DNA of 64,000 bases, from assembly GCA_029204225.1 (NCBI GenBank), contig CM055104.1, positions 20,801,761-20,865,760 of the forward strand, read 5' to 3'. The translations under genes were made by a program, and so were the position numbers. Source of the DNA: Diphasiastrum complanatum (lineage: Eukaryota; Streptophyta; Lycopodiopsida; Lycopodiales; Lycopodiaceae). How positions within the stretch are numbered: position 1 is the first letter of the stretch; every line of letters starts with the position of its first letter. Positions 19,572-29,248 of the stretch are shown here, in pieces. The notes under the pieces were generated by a model, which was not told where the DNA came from, did no database searches, and saw only the letters and a list, made by a program, of their open reading frames with translations.

Positions 19572-21493
19572 AGCTTTATTAATGTCTTTTCCATGCCAAA
19601 AGGCATATAAGACTAATGAGGTACATGTCAAGTGTGTAGTAACCATGGGAGCGCATAGAACGTCTCCAAAACTGAAATAAAGAAAACAACTAGTATCAAC
19701 GAAATGAACAAGTAATCATCTGTAATCAAGATGTCAAGTCTGTGTTGGTGCTGTAGAAAGATGTAATGCGAGCCGCACCATGAGAAAGCGCTGGAGCCCG
19801 CTGGTGTCGTCTATGAGCATGAGCGTGTGTAGTATGTCTCTGTATATGAGGTATGGCTATCCTGGCAGTATGGGTAGTACACCGTCTTTGATCTCTGTGG
19901 GCATGTAAGCGACTGTCATCCTCGTCGTTGTAGTAGTCATCATCCTCGGGTATTGAGTCACGTGATCTCCGTCTAGTAAAGAATGAAGTGATCAATGACT
20001 GAGATGTAATGTGCTGGGATGTCCCGTGAGATCTCTCTGCAATATGAACATCTCGTGTACCATCAGCGCGACACACCGTGGGTCCTCATAGGCTATGAGA
20101 GAACGTAGAGTGGTAGGTATGTCTCAAAACAAGCAGTGATATCTCCCTCTGATCTCATAATATACCGGGCATCTGAAGATAAAATGCTCCTCAGACTCCA
20201 CCTCATCGAGGGAGCACAACTGGCAAATCCGCTCCACTCTGGGAATACCATGGAACCTCCCCGTCTCAATAGCTAGCTGGTGAGAAGACACCCTGAGCTG
20301 TCCCAGTGTGAATCTGAGGCAATGTGATAGCCCTGAATCCAAGTAGCATGGCATGACTGGGGTCCCTGATACATCCAGCTCCAAAAAGTAGGTCCGGTAG
20401 AAATCTGGCTTAACTCCTAACTGGCTGCTCCAAGTCCGCTCTAGTTATGCTCGATAGAGAAATCGTCTGATATACTGATGTGTACCCGAGGAAAGTGCAG
20501 TGATGCCTGTAAGAACCATGATAGTCTATAGCCCTGATCATGAAGGCCTTGTGAGGATGAAAGTGCAATCTGTATGTATCGTCTGTCTATCTCTGGCAGT
20601 GCCTGTATCCTCTGAATATAGGTAATGAGCTGAAGAGCTGCCTCGATCTGTATAGGTGGAACTGCAAACTCGGCCAAAAGAATCTCATGTGGGACAAAAG
20701 GCTTCGCTCGAATCAATCGAGCTAGCATGGTGGTCTGTAATCGTGAAAGGCTGGCCCAGTGTGAAGAGGGGAGGCATGTGCACCATGCCTTTGCCGCATA
20801 TAGAGCTGTGGGGGTGACAATGGTATCAAAGAGGTGGCACTTACTGCGAGCATCCTGGATGGACTTCCGGAAACAGAATTGCTCTAGTTGAACAAGGGAG
20901 GCATGCCCCTTCCCCAGTCGAGTGGTAGCGGCTTGTCTCATACTAAAAGTTGGACCCGAGAAAAGGATCCCTAGGTATGTATAAGAAGGGACCACCTCTA
21001 GAACCTGTCCATCAAAAGTAAACTCCTGTCGCTGCATGAATGCTCGAGAAGTGTTGAAGACCATAACCCTGGTCTTCCCAATGTTCACCTCTAGGCCCCA
21101 TCTGGTGCAAAATGCATGTAAGCAATCCAACTGTCTCTGTAGACCCTCTCTGGTTGGTGAGACCAATACCACGTCATCGACATAAAGAAGGATAGCAATC
21201 AAGATGTCCCCGAGCCTGCAACCGGTACCACCACACTGTGTAATGACTCGCTTCAACTCATCAATGTACAAGCCAAAGAGGACCGGTGAGAGGGAGCAAC
21301 CCTGCTTCACCCCAATAGTGCTCCAAATATGATCAGATATGCCACTGCTCTGCTGGAAACATCCTAAGACGCGCTCATAAAGTGCCATCACAGCAAGAAT
21401 GATGTCAGTGGAGAAGCCAAGGTCTCGGAGTCTCTGAATGAGCAATGAGCGAGGAACGGAATCAAAGGCTTTCCTGAAGTCCACAAAACAATA
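19572..21493 (-). pseudogene. LINE A: reverse transcriptase, zinc finger and C-terminal PCNA-box-like motifs (3' part)
   Basis: The frame at 21,484-20,441 gives the LINE RT: FRKAFDSVPRSLLIQRLRDL, GVKQGCSLSPVLFGLYIDEL and the catalytic YVDD (LLYVDDVVLVS, about 21,175). It continues into the thumb and a tail rich in Ile/Leu. A second frame (20,384-20,124) holds a zf-RVT-type CCHC finger, CQLC...H....C. A TGA at 20,124-20,126 sits where relatives have Arg, consistent with CGA to TGA. The last part (20,076-19,726) has QSLITSFF followed by TRRRSR, and ends with ITSFYSTNTDLTS. The gene continues upstream at 27,226-27,420, beyond the gypsy insertion. Frame breaks make it inactive. Confidence 0.85.
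19593..19606 (-). other. 3' stem-loop of LINE A
   Basis: Minus strand ATGCC-TTTT-GGCAT, a perfect 5-bp stem, followed by GGAAAAGACATTAATAAAG and then the CTTTCTTC tail. The same element ends the other LINEs here. Confidence 0.75.
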
Positions 21494-21498
21494 GTAAA
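21494..21498. repeat. Target-site duplication GTAAA (left)
   Basis: Matches 27,226-27,230 at the other end of element E1; both lie in LINE A reverse-transcriptase codons. Confidence 0.85.
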
Positions 21499-21916
21499 AG
21501 TTACGAATAGAGCCACAACTGATCTAGAATTAAGCTATGAAAGCATCACATAAGCAAGACTTAATCCTAGAAAGCAGGAAAGAGAGAGATTAAGGAGGCT
21601 AAAGAGAGAGATCAATATCATCAGCTGAATGACAAATGACACAGTTTCCCTACTTATAGCCAAGAGGAAGCCCTAAAAGGAAGCTTCCAGTGGCTAGGGC
21701 CCAACTGGGAGGGATAATAGTGCGCCCTCCAAGAAGGCCCCCACTCTCCAGTAATATGTCCAAATGGCCTAATAATGAATAATAAGGCCAAAGGCCAACC
21801 ATATAGTCTGAATGTCACTAATGAATAAAAAAGGGCCCAAGGCCTGCTTATGCATAAAGTAAAGTAACTGTAAATGTAAATGGACGCGGCGAATGTAATG
21901 AGCCGAGTCCATAACT
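21499..21916 (-). repeat. 3' LTR of E1
   Basis: 418 bp, same length as 26,808-27,225; about three mismatches by eye. The sense strand begins AGTTATGGACTCGG and ends TATTCGTAACT. A CTTATAGCC word in the sense-complement region and a GA-rich stretch lie near the 3' part. Confidence 0.9.
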
Positions 21917-21925
21917 CTCCCTGAC
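21917..21925 (-). promoter_or_regulatory. Polypurine tract of E1
   Basis: Minus strand TCAGGGAG directly before AGTTATGG. Short but in the right place; the copy at 41,572 reads CGGGGAG. Confidence 0.7.
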
Positions 21926-21962
21926 ACAAAAAAAAGACCCAACTGCCGAAAAGATAACCGGA

Positions 21963-23690
21963 TCAAGTAGCAGCAAGCCCTGGTGCATCAACAACTAGAG
22001 GAACATCTGATGTAGAGGAATCAACAAGTGCAGCAAGAGCACGAGCCTGATCCGCAAGTAATGGTGTATGATAAAACACATCAATAGGCTCCCATGTGGC
22101 CTCCTCAATAGGACGACCATCCCATTGGACCAAAAACTGAATCTGCCGGCGGCGTCGACTATGGTATAGACGGACCTGTAATATAGCAGCAGGTAAAAAT
22201 GGAAATAACTCTGGAGCAGTAGGAAACTCAGCATCACAAGGAGCGTCATCCTCAATAGCAGCACGTAATAAACTGACATGGAATACATCACAGGCGCGTG
22301 TGGAAGCAGGAAGCTGTAAGCGATATGTAACTGGACTAAGAACCTCCACAATGCGATAAGGCCCATAATAACGTGGTGCAAGCTTCTCAGTAGAAGCATG
22401 GCCCTGGACAAAATGATGACGTGCAAACCGTAAGCGTAGATAAACCATATCTCCAAGCTGAAACTCAACATGGCGGCGGTGACGATCAACTGAGGTCTGA
22501 TAACGCTGCTGAACATGTTGTAAATGAGAACTGGCCCGAATAATAAGCTCTCGAGCACCTGATAGAAAAGATGCAAGTGTAACAGGTGTATTCTCAGGAG
22601 GAAGAGGAATGCCAGGTAAAAGAGGTGCATAGCCATGAGATAATAAAAATGGAGAGACACCTGTGCTGGTACTAGAAGAGCTATTATAGCTATACTCTGC
22701 TAAACATAAATGCTGATCCCAATCCTTCCCTGAAGGAGTAACAAAATGGCGTAAATAATCCTCAAGGATCCTGTTAAGGACCTCAGACTGCCCATCAGAA
22801 GTAGAATGATAACCAGAACCCATAAAAAGCTGAACATCCAAAATACGCATAAGCTCTGTCCAGAATATAGATGTAAACTTACTATCCCGATCAGAAAGGA
22901 TAGTACGAGGAAATCCATGCAGGCGGAAAATCTCTGATAGGAACAAACGTGCACACTGCTCTGCTGTGATAGTACTGCGAACTGGGATAAAATGTGCTTG
23001 TTTCAAGAACCTGTCAACTACCACCATACATGAATCGTGACCACGCTGGGTACGGGGAAGGCCAAGGATAAAGTCCATAGATATATCAGTCCACTGGCGA
23101 TGAGGAATAGGCCAACTCTGGAGCAAACCAGCAGATTTAGAATGGGAGTACTTATTACGAAGACAGAAAGGGCAGGTACGAATAAGCACAGCAAGCTCAG
23201 ATCGAAGAGAGGGCCAATAGAAATGGTCTTTGAGACGAGCATAAGACTTCTGAAAACCAAAGTGACCCCCAACAGGAGAGGAATGAGCATCCGACAACAA
23301 CTGGGAACGGATACCCAAAGAACTAGGGATACAAAGAGAATCATAATGATAAAGACGATTGTGAATAATGGAGTAAACCTGATGAGGACTGGACGAAACA
23401 GGTGGGGCAGAACTATAAACATCACGAAAATCAGAACATGTAAGGTATGCTGCAGGTAGAGCATCAAACCATGGAGGAATAGTAGAAACGAGTGTATTTA
23501 ACAAAGCTGGAAGACGAGATAATGCATCAGCAACAGTGTTAGCACGACCAGGACGATACAATATGGAGAAATTAAAAGACTGTAAAAACTGCAACCAACG
23601 AAATTGACGATCACTAAGGTCACGTTGAGAAAACAGATAACGTAAAGACTGGTGATCAGTAATAATGTCAAATGGGACATCCTGATTTGG
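21963..23690 (-). pseudogene. E1 RNase H end, integrase and chromodomain
   Basis: From the deletion junction (about 23,690) the text runs [20 protein letters not shown] and [10 protein letters not shown] (RNase H end). Integrase follows with HSSPVGGHFG...CPFCLRNK (HHCC) and the triad at SMDFILGLPRTQ, LSDRDSKFTS and SEVLNRILED. A chromodomain (FLVQWDGRPIEEATWEP) and a short Ala/Val-rich tail end at TGA 21,963. The frame is open from 23,594 (543 codons) to the stop. The reading frame at the junction differs from the gag-RT frame, so the polyprotein is not continuous. Confidence 0.85.
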
Positions 23691-25837
23691 TAATGTCCAG
23701 AACGAAGGTCTATCTTGGAAAAGATTTTAGAGGTACCGAGCTGGTCAAAGAGGTCATCCATGTGTGGAATAGGGTATCGATTACGAATAACCAACTTATT
23801 TAAAGCACGGTAATCAATACAAAGGCGTTTGGTACCATCTTTCTTATTAATAAGGAGAACAGGAGCACCAAAAGGGCTGTGACTAGGAACAATGAGACCC
23901 TGATCTAACAAGGCAGTAATATGGAGCTCAAGCTCATCACGCTCAAATCGAGACATACGATAAGGGGGACGGGAGGGAGGAGCAGAACTAGGACGCAAAT
24001 CAATATGATGGTTCACGTCACGTAATGGTGGTAGCGTCGTAGGTTCTGAAAAGACAAAAGCATACTGATGTAATAAGTCAGAAATCACCCGAGGAACAAC
24101 TGCTGGTGTAGAAACTGGAGGAACTGGTACTGCCCGCTGAACACATAATAAGGCAGCACAATGAGCCTTCGGCAGGCTGCGAATAAACTGCTTCCCAGTA
24201 ATCAACTGGAAGTCTCCCTGAGAATCAATGCCCACAAGTGAGTGTGTAACTGCATCATGTACAAATGTCAATGTCTGCTGTGTCAAGTCCAGTGTAATGG
24301 CTCCAAGAGATGCAAACCAATCAGCACCAAGGATAAGATCATAACGCTCCATAGGGATAATGTAAAGAGCTACCTGTCCAGAGAAATCTCCAATGCGGTA
24401 TGGTAAACGCTGAAACATCTGAGAACTAGGAAAAGAATGAGAACTGGCAACCTCAACTGTGAGAGGCTGGGAAGCAGGAACAGGTGAAGCACGGATCCGA
24501 CTAGTGATATAACTGCTAACAAAAGAATGAGTGCTATCAGTATCAACTAAAGCAATATACTCTCGACCTGTAATACGCACACGTAACCGAATGGAGCGAG
24601 GACCAGGACGCCCTGTCCAAGTAGCATAGGCAAGCTGAGCATGGCAAGTAGCAGGAAGTAAATCAGGGGAAGGCTTAGAGGATAAGTCAGGCTCATCAGA
24701 AATATGAATGTAGATATCGGAATCATCTGGAGTAGTGCCCTCATAGTAAAAAACAGCAGTAGTAGTAGGGAGAGGCTGGCGGCAATCACGGGCAAGATGG
24801 TCAGGACTCTTACAACGAAAGCAAAGACGCTTCTGCTGAAGATCAGCGAACTTTGCAAACGTGTAACGTCGGACAAAAGCAGGTCGAGGAGTCGGAGGAC
24901 GAGGAGGCGAAGGGGCAATGGAGAGAGCTGGAACAGAAGGGGCCGGTGTAGGGGTGAACGTAGTGGGAAAAGATGAAGCAGAAGGACGGGGTCGGGAGAA
25001 GCGGGAAGGAAGGGTGTCAGAGTACTTATGCTGTAAAGTACTGGCAAGAGACATTGCCTCAACAAGTGTGGTAGGACGGAAGGAAGAAACATCATAACGT
25101 AAAGCACCACGAAGCCCAGCAATGTAACGAGAAATAAGCTCAGTGGGCTGTAGATCTGTGAAAAGATAAGAAATCTCCATAAACTGATATGTATAAGAAG
25201 CAAGATCACCGGTCTGAGTGGGACTACGAAATGTATCACGTTGGCGGTCAAGCCACTGAGGATCAATCATAGCATGGCGGAGGTCACGGCGAAAAGTATG
25301 CCATACATGGAGCCCTTCCCGATCAGGATCAACTCTATAAACTCGCCACCACGTGGCGGCACGTCCATCTAAATGTAAAGCAGCCAACTGGATCTTCTGA
25401 GGATCAGTCTTGGGGTAAATCTGAAAATATGTGTCAAGCTTAGCAAACCAATTCTCTAATAAGTTCCCGTCGGAGGAACCGGAATAGGTAGCAAGCTGTA
25501 CCCTATCACGAAAGTCTCGAGCAAAGTGTGGCTCAGGAAGGGGGGGACGAGGAAAGAAACCAGGAGGTGGGTTAGATGAAATGAACGGTCCACCACCAGG
25601 CTGACTAGCAGAAGAAGATGGAAATCCAAATGGAGGGGGAGTCCCAAATGTAGGAAAAACAGGAGCTTTACCAGGACCATGAGGCTGTAAAGAATCAATC
25701 TGTGACTGCATAGTAGCAAAGCCGGTCATAACTGAATCGAAGCGAAGAACGAGGCCCGAAAGGGTCTCATCCATGCGACGAAACTGATCGGATAAGGTTT
25801 CCTGAGTAGTCTCACTCGGGGTAGGTGAATGTGCCAT
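23498..25837 (-). pseudogene. E1 Gag, protease and truncated reverse transcriptase
   Basis: [12 protein letters not shown] (25,837) is the likely start; an ATG 18 codons upstream is in weaker context. Pro-rich N-terminus, gag core ([20 protein letters not shown] onward), CCHC knuckle [14 protein letters not shown], then protease [11 protein letters not shown], where the invariant Gly of D-[ST]-G is Asp. RT runs from [20 protein letters not shown] through [20 protein letters not shown] to [14 protein letters not shown]. There a deletion removes the rest of RT, including the YVDD motif, and most of RNase H. The last ~60 codons before 23,498 are out-of-frame readthrough. Confidence 0.85.
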
Positions 25838-26793
25838 AATGATAGTGGAAGGAATAGACAAAAACTTGAGGGAGCGGACTCTTGTCGTCACCCCAAATTA
25901 GCCTATTACAACCAATATTATCACAACTGAAAAAAAAACAGACAGCAATGAACAATGGAGAAGCTGTAAAAATGCGCTGGACAGCCAGGGATACAATGTG
26001 AATTTGAAAGAGTAAACGGAGTCAGAATTCCTGAAAATGTGGTGGAGAATGAGCGCGCGACAGCCTTTTGATAAGCTGTAAAAGATGGCTGGAATTGGAG
26101 AATAAAAAAAGGCAAAAGTGACAAGTTGGGAGTGCTGAGGCAGCGATTTACAGGTTGAAGAATTTTAGCCATTTGGAATAGCAAATGATGTCGGAATTGG
26201 GTAGTTTTTGGATGAGGATGGGCACTGGACAGTCAGGGAACTAACTGTGGAAGATGGCTGCAAACTGGAAAAATATCAAACGAAAGTGATAGGTCGGAAG
26301 GCAGGGACAGCGATGGAAAGGAAGAGGAGGAGCGCTGGGCAGCAAGGAAAAGAGGGGACAAAACAGGGGGAACGCTGGGCAGGAAGGAGTGGAAGGAGGC
26401 AGCGATGGAACAGGGCTGTCAAAACGGTAATGGAGCTGTAGGAACAGCGATGGAGGAGCAAGGCAAGGTAGACATTTGAGTCTGCCGAGTTTGGAATAAA
26501 ACCATTCTCTATCAGAAATGCGTTCATGTTCTGGAACCAAGCTCTGGGTGACTGTTTTAGCCCATAGAGCGCCTTGTGGATTTTGCATACAAGGTGTTGT
26601 TGCTTGTCGTTGAGTTCGTATCCCTTTGGCTACGTCATATAGATTTTCTCTTCAATGGTTCCATTGAGGAAAGCGGTCAGGACATCCATCTGGTGGAGTT
26701 CAAGATCTACTGCGGCTGCAAAGGAGAGGAGTAGGTGGATTGAAGCATGTTTGACAACTGGAAAAGAAAAAATTCCAGATTGTGCTCAGAAAA
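25838..26793 (-). other. 5' leader of E1
   Basis: No gag-pol coding. It contains GA-rich text with repeats of the AGCGATGGA word on the + strand. A foreign copia segment lies at 26,467-26,755. A second copy of the leader end at 27,750-27,905 lacks that segment. Confidence 0.75.
26467..26755 (-). pseudogene. Copia reverse-transcriptase fragment captured in the E1 leader
   Basis: The minus strand encodes AAAVDLELHQMDVLTAFLNG, EEKIYM, PKGYELNDKQQHLVCKIHKA and LYGLKQSPRAWFQNMNAFL, the copia RT fingers/palm region, with one stop. It is bounded on both sides by leader text that is continuous in the other copy (CAAGGCAAGG / AAAGAAAAAATTCC). About 290 bases were therefore gained, with no LTR. Confidence 0.85.
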
Positions 26794-26807
26794 GTGCTCT
26801 GATACCA
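26794..26807 (-). promoter_or_regulatory. Primer binding site of E1
   Basis: Minus strand TGGTATCAGAGCAC, with no gap after the LTR end TAACT; complementary to initiator Met tRNA. Confidence 0.9.
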
Positions 26808-27225
26808 AGTTACGAATAGAGCCACAGCTGATCTAGAATTAAGCTATGAAAGCATCACATAAGCAAGACTTAACCCTAGAAAGCAGGAAAGAGAGAGATT
26901 AAGGAGGCTAAAGAGAGAGATCAATATCATCAGCTGAATGACAAATGACACAGTTTCCCTACTTATAGCCAAGAGGAAGCCCTAAAAGGAAGCTTCCAGT
27001 GGCTAGGGCCCAACTGGGAGGGATAATAGTGCGCCCTCCAAGAAGGCCCCCACTCTCCAGTAATATGTCCAAATGGCCTAATAATGAATAATAAGGCCAA
27101 AGGCCAACCATATAGTCTGAATGTCACTAATGAATAAAAAAGGGCCCAAGGCCTGCTTATGCATAAAGTAAAGTAACTGTAAATGTAAATGGACGCGGCG
27201 AATGCAATGAGCCGAGTCCATAACT
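26808..27225 (-). repeat. 5' LTR of E1
   Basis: 418 bp, AGTTA...TAACT, three mismatches to the 3' LTR by eye; directly flanked by GTAAA on the right. Confidence 0.9.
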
Positions 27226-27420
27226 GTAAACCCTCTCTTTCCTGTGCTTAGCCTCCTCAATCAAGGCCCGTAATGTGAGGATGTGATCTGTAGTAGAGTA
27301 ATGGGCCCGAAAACCTGCCTCTAACCCATAGCATGTAGTCTCCTAGTCTCCGCCTCTGAAGTCACAACAGACTGAAGTATAGTACCATATAGCCTTTCAT
27401 CTGGATATTTGGCCAGGAAG
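27226..27420 (-). pseudogene. LINE A, upstream part of reverse transcriptase
   Basis: Minus frames give LAKYPDERLYGTILQSVVTS and, after a frame break, AGFRAHYSTTDHILTLRALI then EEAKHRKERVY. This joins at GTAAA to YCFVDFRKAF at 21,493. It is the same gene as 19,572-21,493, split by E1. The upstream boundary is not clear. Confidence 0.8.
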
Positions 27421-27749
27421 CTTTGCAAAAAAGCAATGGTCAAAAAGGTCCTTCCAGTGCATGTAGATGATAGGAGTGGTTGTGTCGCCTTCATGTACTC
27501 CCGGATTTTGAGGTGTCTTTAATAGCTCCTTCTTCAAATCCACGTCAAACGTTTTTTGGTGAGCTTTCAGAGACAACACCCACTAGTTTCCAATCAATGG
27601 ATTTTTTTGCCGAGGAAGTGAAGGTCTTGGAGTACCAAGAAAAAGCGGAGCTAGACTTTGCAGAATGGCTTGAAGCTGAGAAATATGTTGAGACCCAACG
27701 TAGTGTGTTCAAGGATGCTGAAGAGCTTTCAGAAAGGTGCTGGATACAG
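27421..27749. other. Unidentified segment between LINE A and an E1-family leader
   Basis: About 330 bases with open frames on both strands. The + frame includes KVLEYQEKAELDFAEWLEAE; the minus frame reads TPIIYMHWKDLFDHCFFAK and may be the LINE's region upstream of RT. I cannot decide between LINE sequence, a captured gene fragment and chance. Confidence 0.4.
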
Positions 27750-27905
27750 AGCTCCTGGAATGCTGGGCAGGAAGGAGTGGAAGGAGCAGCGATGGAACAG
27801 GGCTGTCAAAACGGTAATGGAGCTGTAGGAACAGCGATGGAGGAGCAAGGCAAGGCAGCAAAGAAAAAATTCCAGATTGTGCTCAGAAAAGTGCTCTGAT
27901 ACCAA
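27750..27905 (-). mobile_element. E1-family leader and primer binding site (second copy, truncated)
   Basis: Matches 26,373-26,470 plus 26,760-26,807 without the copia insert. PBS at 27,892-27,905 abuts the LTR. Gag and pol are absent. Confidence 0.8.
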
Positions 27906-28322
27906 GTTACGAATAGAGCCACAGCTGATCTAGAATTAAGCTATGAAAGCATCACATAAGCAAGACTTAACCCTAGAAAGCAGGAAAGAGAGAGATTAAG
28001 GAGGCTAAAGAGAGAGATCAATATCATCAGCTGAATGACAAATGACACAGTTTCCCTACTTATAGCCAAGAGGAAGCCCTAAAAGGAAGCTTCCAGTGGC
28101 TAGGGCCCAACTGGGAGGGATAATAATGCGCCCTCCAAGAAGGCCCCCACTCTCCAGTAATATGTCCAAATGGCCTAATAATGAATTATAAGGCCAAAGG
28201 CCAACCATATAGTCTGAATGTCACTAATGAATAAAAAAGGGCCCAAGGCCTGCTTATGCATAAAGTAAAGTAACTGTAAATGTAAATGGACGCGGCGAAT
28301 GTAATGAGCCGAGTCCATAACT
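27906..28322 (-). repeat. E1-family LTR (second copy)
   Basis: 417 bp, AGTTACG...CATAACT on the + strand, closely matching the E1 LTRs. It belongs to the 5' end of a truncated element whose leader lies to its left. Confidence 0.9.
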
Positions 28323-28382
28323 GACTGGCAACTGATTAGCAGCAGGGGAGTGTGCGTGTGGGGGCTAGAATACAAGGCCTAA

Positions 28383-28803
28383 AGTTATGGACTCGGCTCA
28401 TTACATTCGCCGCGTCCATTTACATTTACTTTACTTTATGCATAAGCAGGTCTTGGGCCCTTTTTTATTCATTAGTGACACTTAGACTATATGGTTGGCC
28501 TTTGGCCTTATTATTCATTATTAGGCCATTTGGACATATTACTGGAGAGTGGGGGCCTTCTTGGAGGGCGCACTATTTTCCCTCCCAGTTGGGCCCTAGC
28601 CACCAGAAGCTTCCTTTTAGGGCTTCCTCTTGGCTATAAGTAGGGAAACTGTGTCATTTGTTATTCAGCTGATGATATTGATATCTCTCTTTAGCCTCCT
28701 TAATCTCTCTCTTTCCTGCTTTCTAGGGTTAAGTCTTGCTTATGTGCCGCTTTCATAGCTTAAGTCTTGCTTATGTGATGCTTCATAGCTTAGCTCTAGA
28801 TCA
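28383..28803 (+). repeat. E1-family LTR, inverted and truncated
   Basis: Starts AGTTATGGACTCGG in the sense direction on the + strand, opposite to its neighbour and only 60 bases away. About 20 bases are missing at its 3' end. It has the internal ~31-bp duplication (CTTAAGTCTTGCTTATGTG) also seen at 41,123-41,571. Confidence 0.85.
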
Positions 28804-29248
28804 AACTCTAAGGTGCATTTCAATGGAGCCCAGGATAATTCAAGAAAGGAGCACCTTGAAGGAAAGACCCTTTGTAAATATTTATTTTGTAATCAATTTG
28901 TTTAATTTAAGACCCAAGCATGGCATCCTGCGTGTATAAGTCCATCTTGAAGAGCCCATTTGTAGTTAGGCCCAAATTGGCATCCTGCGAATGCAAGCCC
29001 AACTTGTGGAGCCATTAGTCATTAGGGGGCAAGAAATTAGAATTAGCAAGTCTCAAAATTTATATTTAGACTTAAAAAAGTTAAGCAAAAGTCAAACTCA
29101 AGTCCCCAAAAAGGAGCTTGCATGGTATTTTGAGACTTGTATTATCTTCTCCCATAAGCAAATGTGGAAAGAAAACTCCACAAGCTTCTATATAAGGAAG
29201 CTTATTGTATGTAATTTCAATCCATAATAGAAGAGAACAAAGTTCTAA
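28804..29248 (+). repeat. Possible LTR of another family
   Basis: Contains two related units (CATGGCATCCTGCG / TTGGCATCCTGCG), a TATA-like CTATATAAGG (about 29,191), and ends ...GTTCTAACA followed by TTTTGGGTCCACATTTGC, which could be a non-Met PBS. No partner LTR or coding sequence is seen. Confidence 0.35.

Larger units (their letters stand above)
21499..27225 (-). mobile_element. Ty3/gypsy element E1 with AG...CT LTR termini, inserted in LINE A
   Basis: Two 418-bp LTRs bound the element, with the 5-bp duplication GTAAA at 21,494-21,498 and 27,226-27,230. Removing the element and one GTAAA restores LINE codons ERVYYCFVDFRKAF. PBS and PPT abut LTR ends that read AGTTA...TAACT, not TG...CA. 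Inside are gag, a mutated protease, an internally deleted RT/RNase H, and an intact-looking integrase with chromodomain. A copia RT fragment sits in the leader. It cannot move by itself. Confidence 0.9.

Noticed and set aside
22700-25719. Leu-rich minus frames (22,995-22,660, 23,018-23,467, 24,547-25,266, 25,456-25,719) that resemble membrane proteins
   Set aside because: They are alternate frames of the E1 gag-pol gene, whose codon bias gives Leu-rich shadows.
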